Source: Planctomycetaceae bacterium (lineage in GTDB: Bacteria; Planctomycetota; Planctomycetia; Pirellulales; Pirellulaceae). From it: a stretch of DNA of 62,803 bases. Position 1 is the stretch's first letter; every line of letters starts with the position of its first letter. A program made the translations under genes and the position numbers. The notes under the pieces are model-generated. The model worked only from the letters and a program-made list of their open reading frames with translations. It searched no databases and was not told the origin of the DNA. The stretch covers positions 1-62,803 of the forward strand of contig PBTE01000167.1 in the NCBI GenBank assembly GCA_002726515.1, written 5' to 3'. Shown here one piece after another: positions 17,243 through 25,863 of this stretch.

Positions 17243-18040
17243 TCAGCGCAAATGAATCCCCGGCCCCGTCGATCCGATCGTTTGAACACTGTTGAAAATC
17301 GAGGCTGGCGTGCTTGCGCCGGTGACACCAGTGATACCCTCGATGCGTTCCACATTCAGTTCGACGCCCTCGCCTTTCGCATGAATCGCAACAGTTGCCG
17401 TGTCCCACGCAGGGTTAACTACCAGAGTGGAATGCGTTTTCTCAAAACCGATGCCGGCATACGCAATAGAAGCCAGGGTATTGGTGTTGCGCGGAAACAT
17501 GGGGCAGACCCCACGCGTGGGACCGTCGTACAAGACCGTCTCTTTAACAATGCTGTCCGGGTCGACACCCGCATTGGCACAGTCCACATTCTTGGGTGGT
17601 TTCTTCATCGTGACGTGCACCTCGTCCCAGACATCACGATTCTCTTGCAGTGCATCCATCCCCACGACCCCACCATGCGGGATGAATGCTCGAGTGCCAC
17701 AACGCTGCGTGGTCTCTTCGATCATCTTTTCGATCTCCGGATCCGCCAAGGCAGTCACCGAGATCAACATGTAATTGGTTTTCTCAAGCAGCGCCTTGCC
17801 CCACTCACGAGTCACAGACGGATGAGCCATCTCGACCACCAAGTCCGGCCGCCGTGAATCAAATTCTCCCAAATCTTCCAGAACCAATTCGCGGGACAAG
17901 TCCGCCACCATTTCACCGATTTGGTCGTAGACAAATACCACTTCCATTCCGTTGTCGGGATCCTTGTCGATCATTCCGTGTACGGCTTTGCCAATTTGAC
18001 CATAACCAATCAGCCCAATGCGCGTCGTCTTCTGTGGCAT
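17243..18040 (-). CDS. Aspartate dehydrogenase-like NAD(P)-dependent oxidoreductase
   Basis: A 265-residue protein with an N-terminal Rossmann fold (IGLIGYGQIGKAV) and a C-terminal domain typical of L-aspartate dehydrogenase/NadX: FIPHGGVVGMDAL, then MFPRNTNTLASIAYAG (family pattern FPxNxN plus an Ala-rich helix) and a late GASTPASIFN. Such enzymes interconvert L-aspartate and iminoaspartate/oxaloacetate plus ammonia, sometimes for NAD synthesis. Two starts compete. 18040 has AGGAG at good spacing and the usual family N-terminus. 18058 forms an ATGA overlap with the end of a decayed redoxin frame and has AAGGA upstream. I prefer 18040. Confidence 0.85.
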   Translation of the reverse strand: MPQKTTRIGLIGYGQIGKAVHGMIDKDPDNGMEVVFVYDQIGEMVADLSRELVLEDLGEFDSRRPDLVVEMAHPSVTREWGKALLEKTNYMLISVTALADPEIEKMIEETTQRCGTRAFIPHGGVVGMDALQENRDVWDEVHVTMKKPPKNVDCANAGVDPDSIVKETVLYDGPTRGVCPMFPRNTNTLASIAYAGIGFEKTHSTLVVNPAWDTATVAIHAKGEGVELNVERIEGITGVTGASTPASIFNSVQTIGSTGPGIHLR

Positions 18041-18054
18041 GATGCGCTCCTGAT

Positions 18055-18494
18055 TCATCCGAATCCTTGGAAGTATAAGTTGACAGAAATTTTTCCTAGC
18101 TGGCCGATGACTATATCTTTTACGGCGACCTTTTGCTGTGCGTCCACTCGCTCAGTCTTCAACAATTCGGCCACTTTCTCCGAAACCTTCTTGGCCAACA
18201 AACCGCCGGATCGCAACCGGCAGCAACCGAGCGAATCACGTCCCCTTTTTCAATCAGAAAATTGGTAGGCATCGTCATGGCCTCAAACACTCTCCAACTG
18301 TCGCCCTTCGTGTCGACCGCGTAGAGCGTCTCCGATTTCTTCGGCTCCACGTAGGACTCCCCCTTCTCGTCTGGTTCACGAAAGATGGCAAGAGGTGACG
18401 CAAAAGGATGCGACGAGCCACTCGACCCAAGGGTCACAATATAGCAATTGACGGAACCGTATTCAACTTCATAGTACCTGTCCGGAATCTTCCA
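18055..18494 (-). pseudogene. Frameshifted redoxin/thioredoxin-like remnant
   Basis: On the minus strand an open frame from 18494 reads IPDRYYEVEYGS, continues to the redoxin-like PTNFLIEKGDVIRSVAAG, then loses sense near 18205 and stops. Shifting by one base there restores a sensible helical tail, GLLAKKVSEKVAELLKTE, followed by a stretch that ends at TGA 18055-18057, overlapping ATG 18056-18058 of the next frame. The PT-F-L-I-x-K-G-x-I-R pattern is typical of TlpA/AhpC-type redoxins. No N-terminal CxxC is visible and no start codon with a ribosome binding site, so this is most likely a decayed gene. A sequencing error could explain the frameshift but not the missing N-terminus. Confidence 0.5.
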
Positions 18495-18511
18495 TCAGCA
18501 GCGCTGTACAA

Positions 18512-18780
18512 CTAGTTCCTGATCACCACTTCGTGCAGGTTCAGCACGATTCGGGCAACCGATGACCCGACGGCCACTTCGACGACATCCAGGTCGGCCG
18601 GAGAAGAAACCTTGCCAATGGGCAACCAATTGATTCACATCCTGTGGATTCACTGCGTACTGCTCGCGGTGTCGCAGATACACATCCTCCAGTTCCTGCT
18701 ACTCGTAGGCCACAGACTCACGGGTCAAAACTCTGCGACACATCCAGCCGATGTGCTGTTGAGGAGTTTTTCCTCCGGAT
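18512..18780 (-). pseudogene. Remnant of the C-terminus of a DUF1553 (PSD1) gene
   Basis: Minus-strand reading gives CRRVLTRESVAYE, an in-frame TAG (18701-18699), then QELEDVYLRHREQYAVNPQD and VNQL. After a one-base insertion near 18626 it continues in another frame as LPIGKVSSPADLD...VARIVLNLHEVVIRN and ends at TAG 18512-18514. This reproduces the family's usual end: R-x-L near RVL, 'ELxxLxxLYxRxRxxYxxxPxxAxxLL', 'IG...', and the final 'VARxLLNLDExxTRx'. With one stop and one frameshift it is a pseudogene fragment. An intact member of the family lies at 49692-51317. Confidence 0.6.
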
Positions 18781-19121
18781 CGAAAACGGTGTACTGGCAA
18801 GCATCCATTAACAACTCGCCTTTCCCAGGGGGAAAAGTCCGAACCAGCCTTCCAAAACTCGTTCTCAAGAGAAGTTGCAGGCTGAAAACCGTCGCCAAAT
18901 GAAGGTGAGCATGCCCCGTTTCAGTTACATCACGAACTTCGGAAAGTCGCCGGTAAGTCTCGTGCCATGCGACTGAAAACAGGGCCTGTCGGGTATTCCG
19001 GGCCCGCCTGTCCCCCCCTACCCAAATACCACCGCGTGACCCCTACCCATTTAGCCGATAAAATAAAGCGTGTGCTGTCTCGGATGGCGCTCCACTTCAA
19101 TGAATTCTTTCGGAGATATTC
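18781..19121. other. Intergenic upstream of rlmKL
   Basis: About 340 bp. It contains a C-rich stretch with the ten-base word CCCCTACCCA repeated at about 19016 and 19039. No gene is seen. It lies beside the decayed DUF1553 fragment and may contain more of it, diverged past recognition. Confidence 0.4.
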
Positions 19122-21326
19122 TTGGCTGAAGTCGAATTGATTGCTACCTCTGCATTCGGGCTGGAAGCAATTGTTAAACGTGAAATCGGCCAATTGGGCT
19201 ACGAGGGGAAAACTCTCCAACCTGGCCGAATTCTATTGTGTGCCGAGTCTTCTGCGGTGGCTCGCACCAATCTGTTTCTGCGTTGCGCTGAAAGAGTACT
19301 GCTCTGTCTGGGGCGTTTTGAAGCACTCGATTTCGGACAGTTGTTTGATCAGACTTTTGCCCTGCCCTGGGAGGAATGGATTCCTGCGGACGGAAACTTT
19401 CCTGTCACCGGTAAATCTGTCAAGTCACAACTTTCCAGCGTGCCGGCGTGCCAGCGGATGGTGAAGAAAGCAATTGTAGAAAAACTCAAATCCGCGCACC
19501 GCATCACAGAGGTTCCAGAAACGGGCGCACTCTACAAGGTTGAAGTTGCGCTGCTTGACAATCAGGTAACCCTATCGCTCGATACCACCGGTAACGGGCT
19601 CCATAAGCGAGGCTATCGTCCGGTCTCCGGGCCCGCTCCGCTGCGCGAAACACTGGCTGCTGCGCTGGTGTTGCTGAGTTATTGGAAACCGGAGCGGCCC
19701 CTGTGGGACCCCTTTTGCGGCACCGGTACGATTCCGATTGAAGCGGCCCTGATCGGACGAAAAATTGCCCCTGGTCTGAAGCGGTCCTTCCTTGCGGAAA
19801 ACTGGAGTGTGTTGGGGTCCGAATCATGGAGGGCAGCCCGGGAAGAAGCCAAGGACTTGATCCAATCCGAATTCCCGGAACGTATTCTTGGTACTGATAC
19901 AAACTGGCGAGATCTGAAACTTGCACGTCGACACGCCGAGTTAGCTGGCGTGACGGACGACATCCATTTTCAGCAACGCAATTTCTCCGAATTAAGCAGC
20001 CAACGCAAATACGGTTGCGTCATCTGCAATCCGCCCTACGGCCATCGGATGAGCGACCCACAAGAGGTGTTCGAACTCTACAAGAGCTTTCCGCTGATTC
20101 TCCGGCGTTTACCAACCTGGTCCCACTACGTACTGACATCCCATCCCGAATTCGAACAGGTACTGGGACAACAGGCCAACCGACGTCGTAAACTCTACAA
20201 TGGCCGTATCGCGTGCCAGTACTACCAATACCACGGCCCCCGGCCACCAGGACATCAAGCCACGAACCAACGTCAGCCGCAGCAGAACACCCTGCCGGCT
20301 GATACCGCCGGTGAAAAAAAATCGCTCACAAAGGACTTGCGGGCCGCGCCGCTAGTTCCAGCATTTGGTGGACTGGACGAAGCGGCTTGGCGTCAAGCCG
20401 AAGAATTCCGTAATCGCCTCACTAAACGAGCGAGGCATCTGAGGCGTTGGCCCAGTCGGGGAATTACTTGTTACCGCCTTTACGAACGCGACGTTCCGGA
20501 AGTTCCCCTGGTAATCGATCGCTACGAAGACCGGCTACACCTTGCCGAGTTTTCCAGGCCACACGATCGCACGCCTGCCCAACACGCTGATTGGCTCGAT
20601 TTGATGATCAAAACAGCTGCCGAAGTTCTGGAGACTCCTCGCGAGCACGTCTTTGTCAAACGCCGCGATCGACAACGAGGAAAGTCGCAGTACGAACGCC
20701 CTGCCCCCGGGTCCCATCCGCTGATCGTACAGGAAAATAATCTTCACTTCGAGGTTGAACTGGCGGGCTTTCTCGACACGGGATTGTTCCTCGATCATCG
20801 GCTGACACGAGCGATGGTACGAGAGATTGCCGCAGGCACTCGGTTTTTGAATTTGTTCGGCTACACCGGCAGTTTCAGCGTTTATGCGGCAGCAGGAGGA
20901 GCGGCCTCCCTGACAACGGTCGATACCTCGAAAACTTACCTTTCCTGGGCATCTCGAAACTTGAAACTTAACCAACTGAGTCATCAGCCTCACCAGTTGA
21001 TACGGGCAGATTCAATGGAATTTTTGCGGCAGCTTCCGGCAGACGTCAAATTCGATCTGGCAGTCGTCGATCCTCCAACTTACTCCAATAGCAAAAGCCG
21101 CACCGAGGATTGGAACACCCAACGAGATTACGTCGAACTCCTGAACTTGCTCCGAAATCATTTGGCTCCGGAAGCAATAGTTTTCTTTTCTACCAATTTC
21201 CGCCGGTTTCAATTCGACCCTTCGCAACTCAAGGATTACCAAGCACTGGAAATAAGCAAACAGACAGTGCCGCCGGACTTTCGAAACCGTCGCATTCATC
21301 GTTGCTGGCAACTCAGCACCGGCTGA
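19122..21326 (+). CDS. rlmL: Bifunctional 23S rRNA methyltransferase RlmKL
   Basis: A 734-residue fusion that in E. coli makes m2G2445 and m7G2069 in 23S rRNA. Domains in order: N-terminal ferredoxin-like/THUMP region (~1-160), an UPF0020 methyltransferase with WDPFCGTGTIPIEAALIG and the catalytic CNPPYGHRMSD (~301), and the RlmK/RlmI-type C-terminal methyltransferase with NLFGYTGSFSVYAAAGGA and VVDPPTYSNSK (~648). The length is near the E. coli protein (702). Translation begins at TTG 19122 after CGGAG; no in-frame ATG upstream fits. Monocistronic. Confidence 0.96.
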   Translation: MAEVELIATSAFGLEAIVKREIGQLGYEGKTLQPGRILLCAESSAVARTNLFLRCAERVLLCLGRFEALDFGQLFDQTFALPWEEWIPADGNFPVTGKSVKSQLSSVPACQRMVKKAIVEKLKSAHRITEVPETGALYKVEVALLDNQVTLSLDTTGNGLHKRGYRPVSGPAPLRETLAAALVLLSYWKPERPLWDPFCGTGTIPIEAALIGRKIAPGLKRSFLAENWSVLGSESWRAAREEAKDLIQSEFPERILGTDTNWRDLKLARRHAELAGVTDDIHFQQRNFSELSSQRKYGCVICNPPYGHRMSDPQEVFELYKSFPLILRRLPTWSHYVLTSHPEFEQVLGQQANRRRKLYNGRIACQYYQYHGPRPPGHQATNQRQPQQNTLPADTAGEKKSLTKDLRAAPLVPAFGGLDEAAWRQAEEFRNRLTKRARHLRRWPSRGITCYRLYERDVPEVPLVIDRYEDRLHLAEFSRPHDRTPAQHADWLDLMIKTAAEVLETPREHVFVKRRDRQRGKSQYERPAPGSHPLIVQENNLHFEVELAGFLDTGLFLDHRLTRAMVREIAAGTRFLNLFGYTGSFSVYAAAGGAASLTTVDTSKTYLSWASRNLKLNQLSHQPHQLIRADSMEFLRQLPADVKFDLAVVDPPTYSNSKSRTEDWNTQRDYVELLNLLRNHLAPEAIVFFSTNFRRFQFDPSQLKDYQALEISKQTVPPDFRNRRIHRCWQLSTG

Positions 21327-21356
21327 AGGTTCACACAACAACCCGGTTGCAGCCAA

Positions 21357-21374
21357 CTTTTTAGTGCTAAAAAG
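21357..21374. terminator. AT-rich perfect hairpin in a convergent gap
   Basis: CTTTTTAG (21357-21364) and CTAAAAAG (21367-21374) are exact inverted copies around TG. It sits 30 bp after the rlmKL stop and before the convergent GNAT gene, so a bidirectional terminator is plausible. The stem lacks GC pairs, so efficiency is doubtful. Confidence 0.35.
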
Positions 21375-21450
21375 AGCTGCTTGCTGGAAAAATTGTGCCC
21401 AGAGAACTTACCGGGGGAGCACTCAGCTGTGAGGAAAAAATGCATCCGTT

Positions 21451-21870
21451 CTAACGATCATCCAGTCGAATGAATAACGCACGTTTCTGATCGGGTAGCG
21501 AGTAATCAAAACCACACTGCTGGAACACATTTTCAGAAGCAGTAATGGCCATCAGCTCACAAACCCCCTCCTGCCGAGCACGCAAAATGCAACGTTCGAC
21601 AAGGCTTTTTCCAATCCCTCGATTTTGTTGAGACGGCGCAACAGCCAGACACTGGATTTCAGCCAATTTCGCCGAGTAGATTTCGATCGCACAAAAAGCC
21701 ACGAGTTGTTGATCGCAGTCAGCCACAAATCCGTGTTCAAACAACTTTTGCAGTTCCTCCCTGGTGCGGGGCAACAATTGCCGGGCAACCACGAAGGGTC
21801 CAATTAATTCGAGAACACCAGGTAAATCCTTAATCTCCGCCGCGCGGAATGTGACCGGATAGGAAACCAT
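21451..21870 (-). CDS. GNAT N-acetyltransferase (amino-acid N-acetyltransferase type)
   Basis: A 139-residue GNAT domain of the short ArgA-like type (N-acetylglutamate synthase lacking the kinase-like domain). The order of blocks fits: FRAAEIKDLPGVLELI, PRTREELQKLFEHGFVA, LAEIQCLAVAPSQQNRGIGKSL (acetyl-CoA pyrophosphate loop Q-x-R-G-I-G-K) and NVFQQCGFDYS. It would acetylate the amino group of glutamate as the first step of arginine synthesis; ribosomal or other acetyltransferases cannot be excluded. It lies 113 bp downstream of an acetylornithine-deacetylase-like gene on the same strand, which supports the arginine reading. Confidence 0.85.
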   Translation of the reverse strand: MVSYPVTFRAAEIKDLPGVLELIGPFVVARQLLPRTREELQKLFEHGFVADCDQQLVAFCAIEIYSAKLAEIQCLAVAPSQQNRGIGKSLVERCILRARQEGVCELMAITASENVFQQCGFDYSLPDQKRALFIRLDDR

Positions 21871-21983
21871 GTTCGTTTTTTTGTCACCGGGTGGGATTTA
21901 CCGGCAGAAAAACCGATCGCAAAGGATCATTCGATGCCACCGGTTGGTCTACGTCTTTTTTCGTTTCGTTTTCTGTCAGCTCG

Positions 21984-23111
21984 TCAACAACACCAACGGC
22001 GAATCAACCGCGCATAGAGCTCCGTCCCTTTTTGTAGCTGTTCCAATTCAATCCATTCGTCGTTGGTATGCGCCTGCCTGATGTCTCCGGGCCCTAGAAC
22101 TGCCAGAAATTCCATCTCCTGGAGGACACATCCATCCGTTCCATAAGCGACCGTCTGCGGCCTGTCCGACTCGACAAATTCAAGTAGTTCCTGGATGAAT
22201 CCGGAGCCCGGATCAACGTATAAAGGTCCGCCTTGCGTAACCACCTCCAACTCTATTCCAGCGCTCTCCGCTGCACGCCGGGCTCGACCAATGAGCACTT
22301 CCGGGTCCTGCCCCGGCATCGGACGAAAATAGATCGTGCAGACACTTTGTGGCGGTTTGATGTTGTGTGCTCGAGTGAAATCGTTGATTCCGATGTTCCA
22401 ACTGACCGTCGGAGGATCAAACTCCTCGTTGCGCCATTGGGGATTCGACTCGCACATGTCGTGGATGTCTTTCATTTCCACCAGAAATGGAATCATCGCC
22501 AAGTTCGCATTCAGCCCGGCACTCGTACTGGAATGGGCTGCACAACCACGGGACGTTGCTTTTAACCCGCAGATCCCTTTGTGGGCATAGACCACCTCCA
22601 GCCGCGTGGGCTCCCCTATTACACCCCGGCATCCGGTGGCAACCATTTCGCGATAATACTCGGACTGCTTCGTTACTTCCTTGGCACCCGTGTACCCCAC
22701 CTCTTCATCCGCCGTGCAGACAATGTAGAGTGGAGCCTGAAGCTCCTCGGTCGAAATTTCTTCGGCAGCCGCCAGCATGCAGGCAATCGAGCCCTTCATG
22801 TCACTACTGCCCCGACCGTAAAGTCGCCCATCCCGCACCGTGGGTGTGTACGGCCCCGGTTCGTCAACGTGCCAATCATCCGCAGGTACCACATCCGTGT
22901 GCCCGAAGTAGGCAAATCCCCCGGTACCGGGCCCCTTCTTGCCGACCACGCTAACCTTGGTCACGCCATCGGCATCCACGTACTGGACCCATTCGGTCGC
23001 GAATCCCAACTGCTGCAACACCTGGTTTATATGGGTTGCGATTGGCTCATTGGTCAAGCTGCTGGTCGACTCATATCGGATCAGCTCTTCGAGATATTTT
23101 TGCGCATCCAT
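21984..23111 (-). CDS. argE: M20 family peptidase, acetylornithine deacetylase-like
   Basis: A 375-residue M20 metallohydrolase. Dizinc ligands and catalytic residues are visible in order: FGHTDVVPADDW, GRGSSDMKGSIACML, TADEEVGYTGA, IGEPTRLEVV and the final AHTNDEWI. The dimerisation domain sits between (~170-290). The family includes acetylornithine and succinyl-diaminopimelate deacetylases and other aminoacylases; the neighbouring ArgA-type GNAT favours acetylornithine. The start at 23111 gives the usual MDAQKYLEEL N-terminus; nine further upstream codons are not needed. ArgE specificity is an inference. Confidence 0.87.
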   Translation of the reverse strand: MDAQKYLEELIRYESTSSLTNEPIATHINQVLQQLGFATEWVQYVDADGVTKVSVVGKKGPGTGGFAYFGHTDVVPADDWHVDEPGPYTPTVRDGRLYGRGSSDMKGSIACMLAAAEEISTEELQAPLYIVCTADEEVGYTGAKEVTKQSEYYREMVATGCRGVIGEPTRLEVVYAHKGICGLKATSRGCAAHSSTSAGLNANLAMIPFLVEMKDIHDMCESNPQWRNEEFDPPTVSWNIGINDFTRAHNIKPPQSVCTIYFRPMPGQDPEVLIGRARRAAESAGIELEVVTQGGPLYVDPGSGFIQELLEFVESDRPQTVAYGTDGCVLQEMEFLAVLGPGDIRQAHTNDEWIELEQLQKGTELYARLIRRWCC

Positions 23112-23741
23112 AACCTGTCGTTTCCTTTGCAAAGACAACTGACAAGAGATCCCCCGTACCGATTCACGGCTTTCAGTTCCACAGATGAGGTCATCAACAT
23201 ATTATCCCCAAACCATGACGTGGGAAATCCACCTTCACACACGCATGACATTTTTTTGTTTCATATCGGCCCTTGATTTTCCGTTGCATGTCCACTGCCT
23301 CCGGAACATCGCGGCCTTTCTCCCTTCTTCTTTTTCCAACTTCAGTCCGCATATCGGAAGCGGAGAAGATGGCAGCCCTCGGCGTCTTGTAGCCCCCTGT
23401 CACTCTCCTCCCATCAGCTTATTCGGGCTTCCGGCTGTTTCTGCTAGCCCGTGAACGATCGGGGTGATTGTTGCTGTGGATGCCCCCAGGAGCGGCTCGA
23501 ATGAAACAATTCCTCTGTAGATGCCCTGGCCACCGCTAGCGGTCCCGACGATTCTGGCATCCGTCTAGTTAGCGGGCCTTGAATTTCACCTGATCATTCC
23601 TCACGGTTTTTCCAGGTCTATCAATCCGCAAATTTTTGCCAAGCATCTTCTTCGGTGATTCTTAAATGACTATCAAATTGGTCTCGTCACGACCCCGATA
23701 TCCACAGTGAAGGATTTATTTTTTCTTGGGAGAACCGGATT
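23112..23741. other. Divergent intergenic, no gene seen
   Basis: 630 bp containing promoters for the deacetylase (minus) and the exported coiled-coil gene (plus). Short open frames on both strands show no recognisable protein. GGGAGAA at the right edge serves the next gene. Confidence 0.5.
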
Positions 23742-24332
23742 ATGCCCACCAAAGCGGCTCTGATCACTGGACTTTTCCTCATCACTATGACGTCTTTTTC
23801 CGAGGCTCAGAACCGGACGTATCAAAGACCTGCCAACCAAAATTCGTCAGCTTCGGCGGAGGCACAATTTGCTGAAAGGCAACGTACATTCAAGGCCATC
23901 GAGTCGCAAATTACGCACCGCATTCAACTGATAGAACGGCAATTGCAAAACGCTGAGAAACAATTGGATCAACAACTTTCCCAAGCACAGCGGATCCGGC
24001 AACTCGGCCTGCAGTCAAATGATAAACAAGTTCTGGACCGAGCCGAATCACTGGAGCGCCAAGCCTTGGCCCGTTATGAGCGAACCGTGAAGAACCTTGA
24101 CCAGCTCAGCCATCAAATCGACAGAAAATCGCAAGCTCACGCACAAAGTCAAGTTCGCAGCAGTGCTCCGGTTCCCAGAAGAACTCAAACCCGCCCGGGT
24201 GTAAAGAACCCCATTCCGGAACAACGCCCACGGTCCAGAAGGTCCTTTTGGAATTTTGGAAGGCAAGCCAAAACGCCCGACACAAACGAACGTAAACGGG
24301 GGTTTTTCCAAGGTATCTACCGTCGTAAATGA
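23742..24332 (+). CDS. Exported coiled-coil protein of unknown function
   Basis: 196 residues. A signal peptide covers ~1-22 (hydrophobic core ALITGLFLITMTSF, cleavage near SEAQ). Residues ~35-130 are a Gln/Glu/Arg-rich heptad-like helix predicted to be coiled coil. The C-terminal third is basic and Pro/Arg-rich (PVPRRTQTRP, RPRSRR) and ends KRGFFQGIYRRK. It would act outside the cytoplasmic membrane, perhaps as a structural or nucleic-acid/polysaccharide-binding component. I do not recognise a family. GGGAGAA upstream supports the ATG. Its end overlaps a candidate minus-strand frame by 16 bp. Confidence 0.72.
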   Translation: MPTKAALITGLFLITMTSFSEAQNRTYQRPANQNSSASAEAQFAERQRTFKAIESQITHRIQLIERQLQNAEKQLDQQLSQAQRIRQLGLQSNDKQVLDRAESLERQALARYERTVKNLDQLSHQIDRKSQAHAQSQVRSSAPVPRRTQTRPGVKNPIPEQRPRSRRSFWNFGRQAKTPDTNERKRGFFQGIYRRK

Positions 24333-24547
24333 ACGACAGGATCGCTGGATGCCGCGCCAGCATCAGAGGCCTCGGTCCATTGCCTTTTCACCTTGTACAT
24401 CATCTCGGCACGACCCGGTCTGAAAATGATCCAACTCGGGGACTTAAAACACTCCCCGTAACGAACATGGTACGTCGACTGCCGCACCACTCGGGTCGCG
24501 GAGAAGTTCACCTGATCACGTGAGGAGAGAACCTGTCCCCAAATCAT
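24317..24547 (-). CDS. Candidate small CDS or gene remnant
   Basis: A minus-strand frame from 24547 to 24317 (76 codons) encodes a protein-like composition with spaced aromatics: SSRDQVNFSATRVVRQ, YHVRYGECFKSPSWIIF, RPGRAEMMYKVKRQW. This block looks more like real protein than the surrounding frames, but the start has no ribosome binding site and I recognise no family. It may be a remnant of a longer gene. Confidence 0.28.
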   Translation of the reverse strand: MIWGQVLSSRDQVNFSATRVVRQSTYHVRYGECFKSPSWIIFRPGRAEMMYKVKRQWTEASDAGAASSDPVVHLRR

Positions 24548-24753
24548 TCGGGATAGCCATGCGGAGAAAAGACCGCCCGCTTGACAGGTACAGGAACCGA
24601 AGGGTTCAAAAGCACCTCTTCGGCAGTCGCGTCGACTTCCCAACAAACGGATTTTCTCGACTGAAATCTCCAAATCGAGACCCTGCCAACCCGTCGAGAC
24701 TGAAATTTTGACCTACATTTGTTAAGATACTGGTCATGGAGAGGAATCCACCA
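24333..24753. other. Intergenic upstream of the two-transmembrane gene
   Basis: About 420 bp without a plus-strand gene. It holds most of the candidate minus-strand frame listed separately and the GAGAGG ribosome binding site near its right edge. Nothing else is recognised. Confidence 0.45.
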
Positions 24754-25680
24754 ATGAACATCCGGGCCGACGTCAACACCCGCTTCTTTCTGCGCTTCAT
24801 CCTGATTGCAATCATCTGCATCGGGTTCTTTTTTTGGGCGTTGTATGATGGAATCGTTGCCTACCCCAATCAACTGACACGGATCCTCAAGTACAAAGAT
24901 CTGGAAAAGTGGGTGCGCGTTACCTACAGGAAGAACAATAGCGGACAGACCGCGCAGAAGATCGAGGTGATCATCCGAGGCGGCGGCCAGGGTCAACAGA
25001 GCATCCGCAAAACAGCTTTGCAAACTTTCATCGGTAGGGTTCGGCAAATCGAGGACAACGGGCAGATTCGCGTCAAGGATTTTGATGACCAGTGGGAGAC
25101 ATTCGAGTACAACGACAAAACCACGATCATCGACCCCCAGGGGGAGAAGATCTCGATCGACGAGACGCTCGACTTAGTTGATACGTGGGAAACTGTTGCC
25201 AAAGAAAATAGCTGGCCGATCGAAAAGCCGGATGAAAACAAAGTGCTGGTGAAAACAGTAGAGGATATCAAGAATCGATACGATTGGAAAATCAAGTCCC
25301 AGTTTGTGATGATAGCGGTGGCCGCACCGGTCGGATTTTTCAGCCTGTGGGTCTACTTGGGATCCCGTGGCCGTTGGCTGGAAGCCGACAACTCCGGCAT
25401 CACCTCAAGTTGGGGCCAGCAGTTCGCCTTCGACAACATTCTTACGCTGGACAAAAAACAGTGGAAGAATAAGGGCATTGCCAGGATCACTTACGATGCA
25501 GAAGGTCACACGAAAAAATTTGTCCTGGACAATTACAAATTTAATCGCTGGGCAGTTGATGATATCCTGCTCCGGGTTGAATCTCAAATTACTGACAATC
25601 AAATCATTGGTGGCTGCCCCGAACCCTTGGCACAAGAAAAACAGGAAGTCCTGGATTCCGGTGAAGTGGTTGAGGGCTAA
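24754..25680 (+). CDS. Two-transmembrane protein of unknown function
   Basis: 308 residues. A membrane helix near the N-terminus (~13-35, FILIAIICIGFFFWALY) and a second at ~190-208 (FVMIAVAAPVGFFSLWVYLG) flank an extracytoplasmic or periplasmic domain of ~150 residues with beta-like composition. After the second helix comes a short PH-like cytosolic domain (WGQQFAFDNILTLDKKQW, then VLDNYKFNRWAVDDILL) resembling bacterial PH-type membrane proteins. This layout recurs in planctomycete hypothetical proteins, but I know no function. The start at 24754 is chosen because GAGAGG precedes it; the ATG at 24736 lacks a site. Confidence 0.75.
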   Translation: MNIRADVNTRFFLRFILIAIICIGFFFWALYDGIVAYPNQLTRILKYKDLEKWVRVTYRKNNSGQTAQKIEVIIRGGGQGQQSIRKTALQTFIGRVRQIEDNGQIRVKDFDDQWETFEYNDKTTIIDPQGEKISIDETLDLVDTWETVAKENSWPIEKPDENKVLVKTVEDIKNRYDWKIKSQFVMIAVAAPVGFFSLWVYLGSRGRWLEADNSGITSSWGQQFAFDNILTLDKKQWKNKGIARITYDAEGHTKKFVLDNYKFNRWAVDDILLRVESQITDNQIIGGCPEPLAQEKQEVLDSGEVVEG

Positions 25681-25863
25681 ACAAAGTCAGTAGCGCCCGG
25701 CCCTCCAGAAGCTCGGGAAGACCTCTCTAGTAGAATTTCAGTAATGGCTCTGAATCGGTGGTAAAGTCCGATTCAAAGGATGTGCCTGTGCCCACTGCTG
25801 TTCTCGGGCCACAGAGCAGCAGTCGACTAACTTCCGTACGGCAGAACCGTGATGGCCCGAAGC

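Noticed and set aside
19010..19050. C-rich stretch with CCCCTACCCA twice, considered as a regulatory repeat
   Set aside because: Only two short copies without symmetry; no link to a known regulator.
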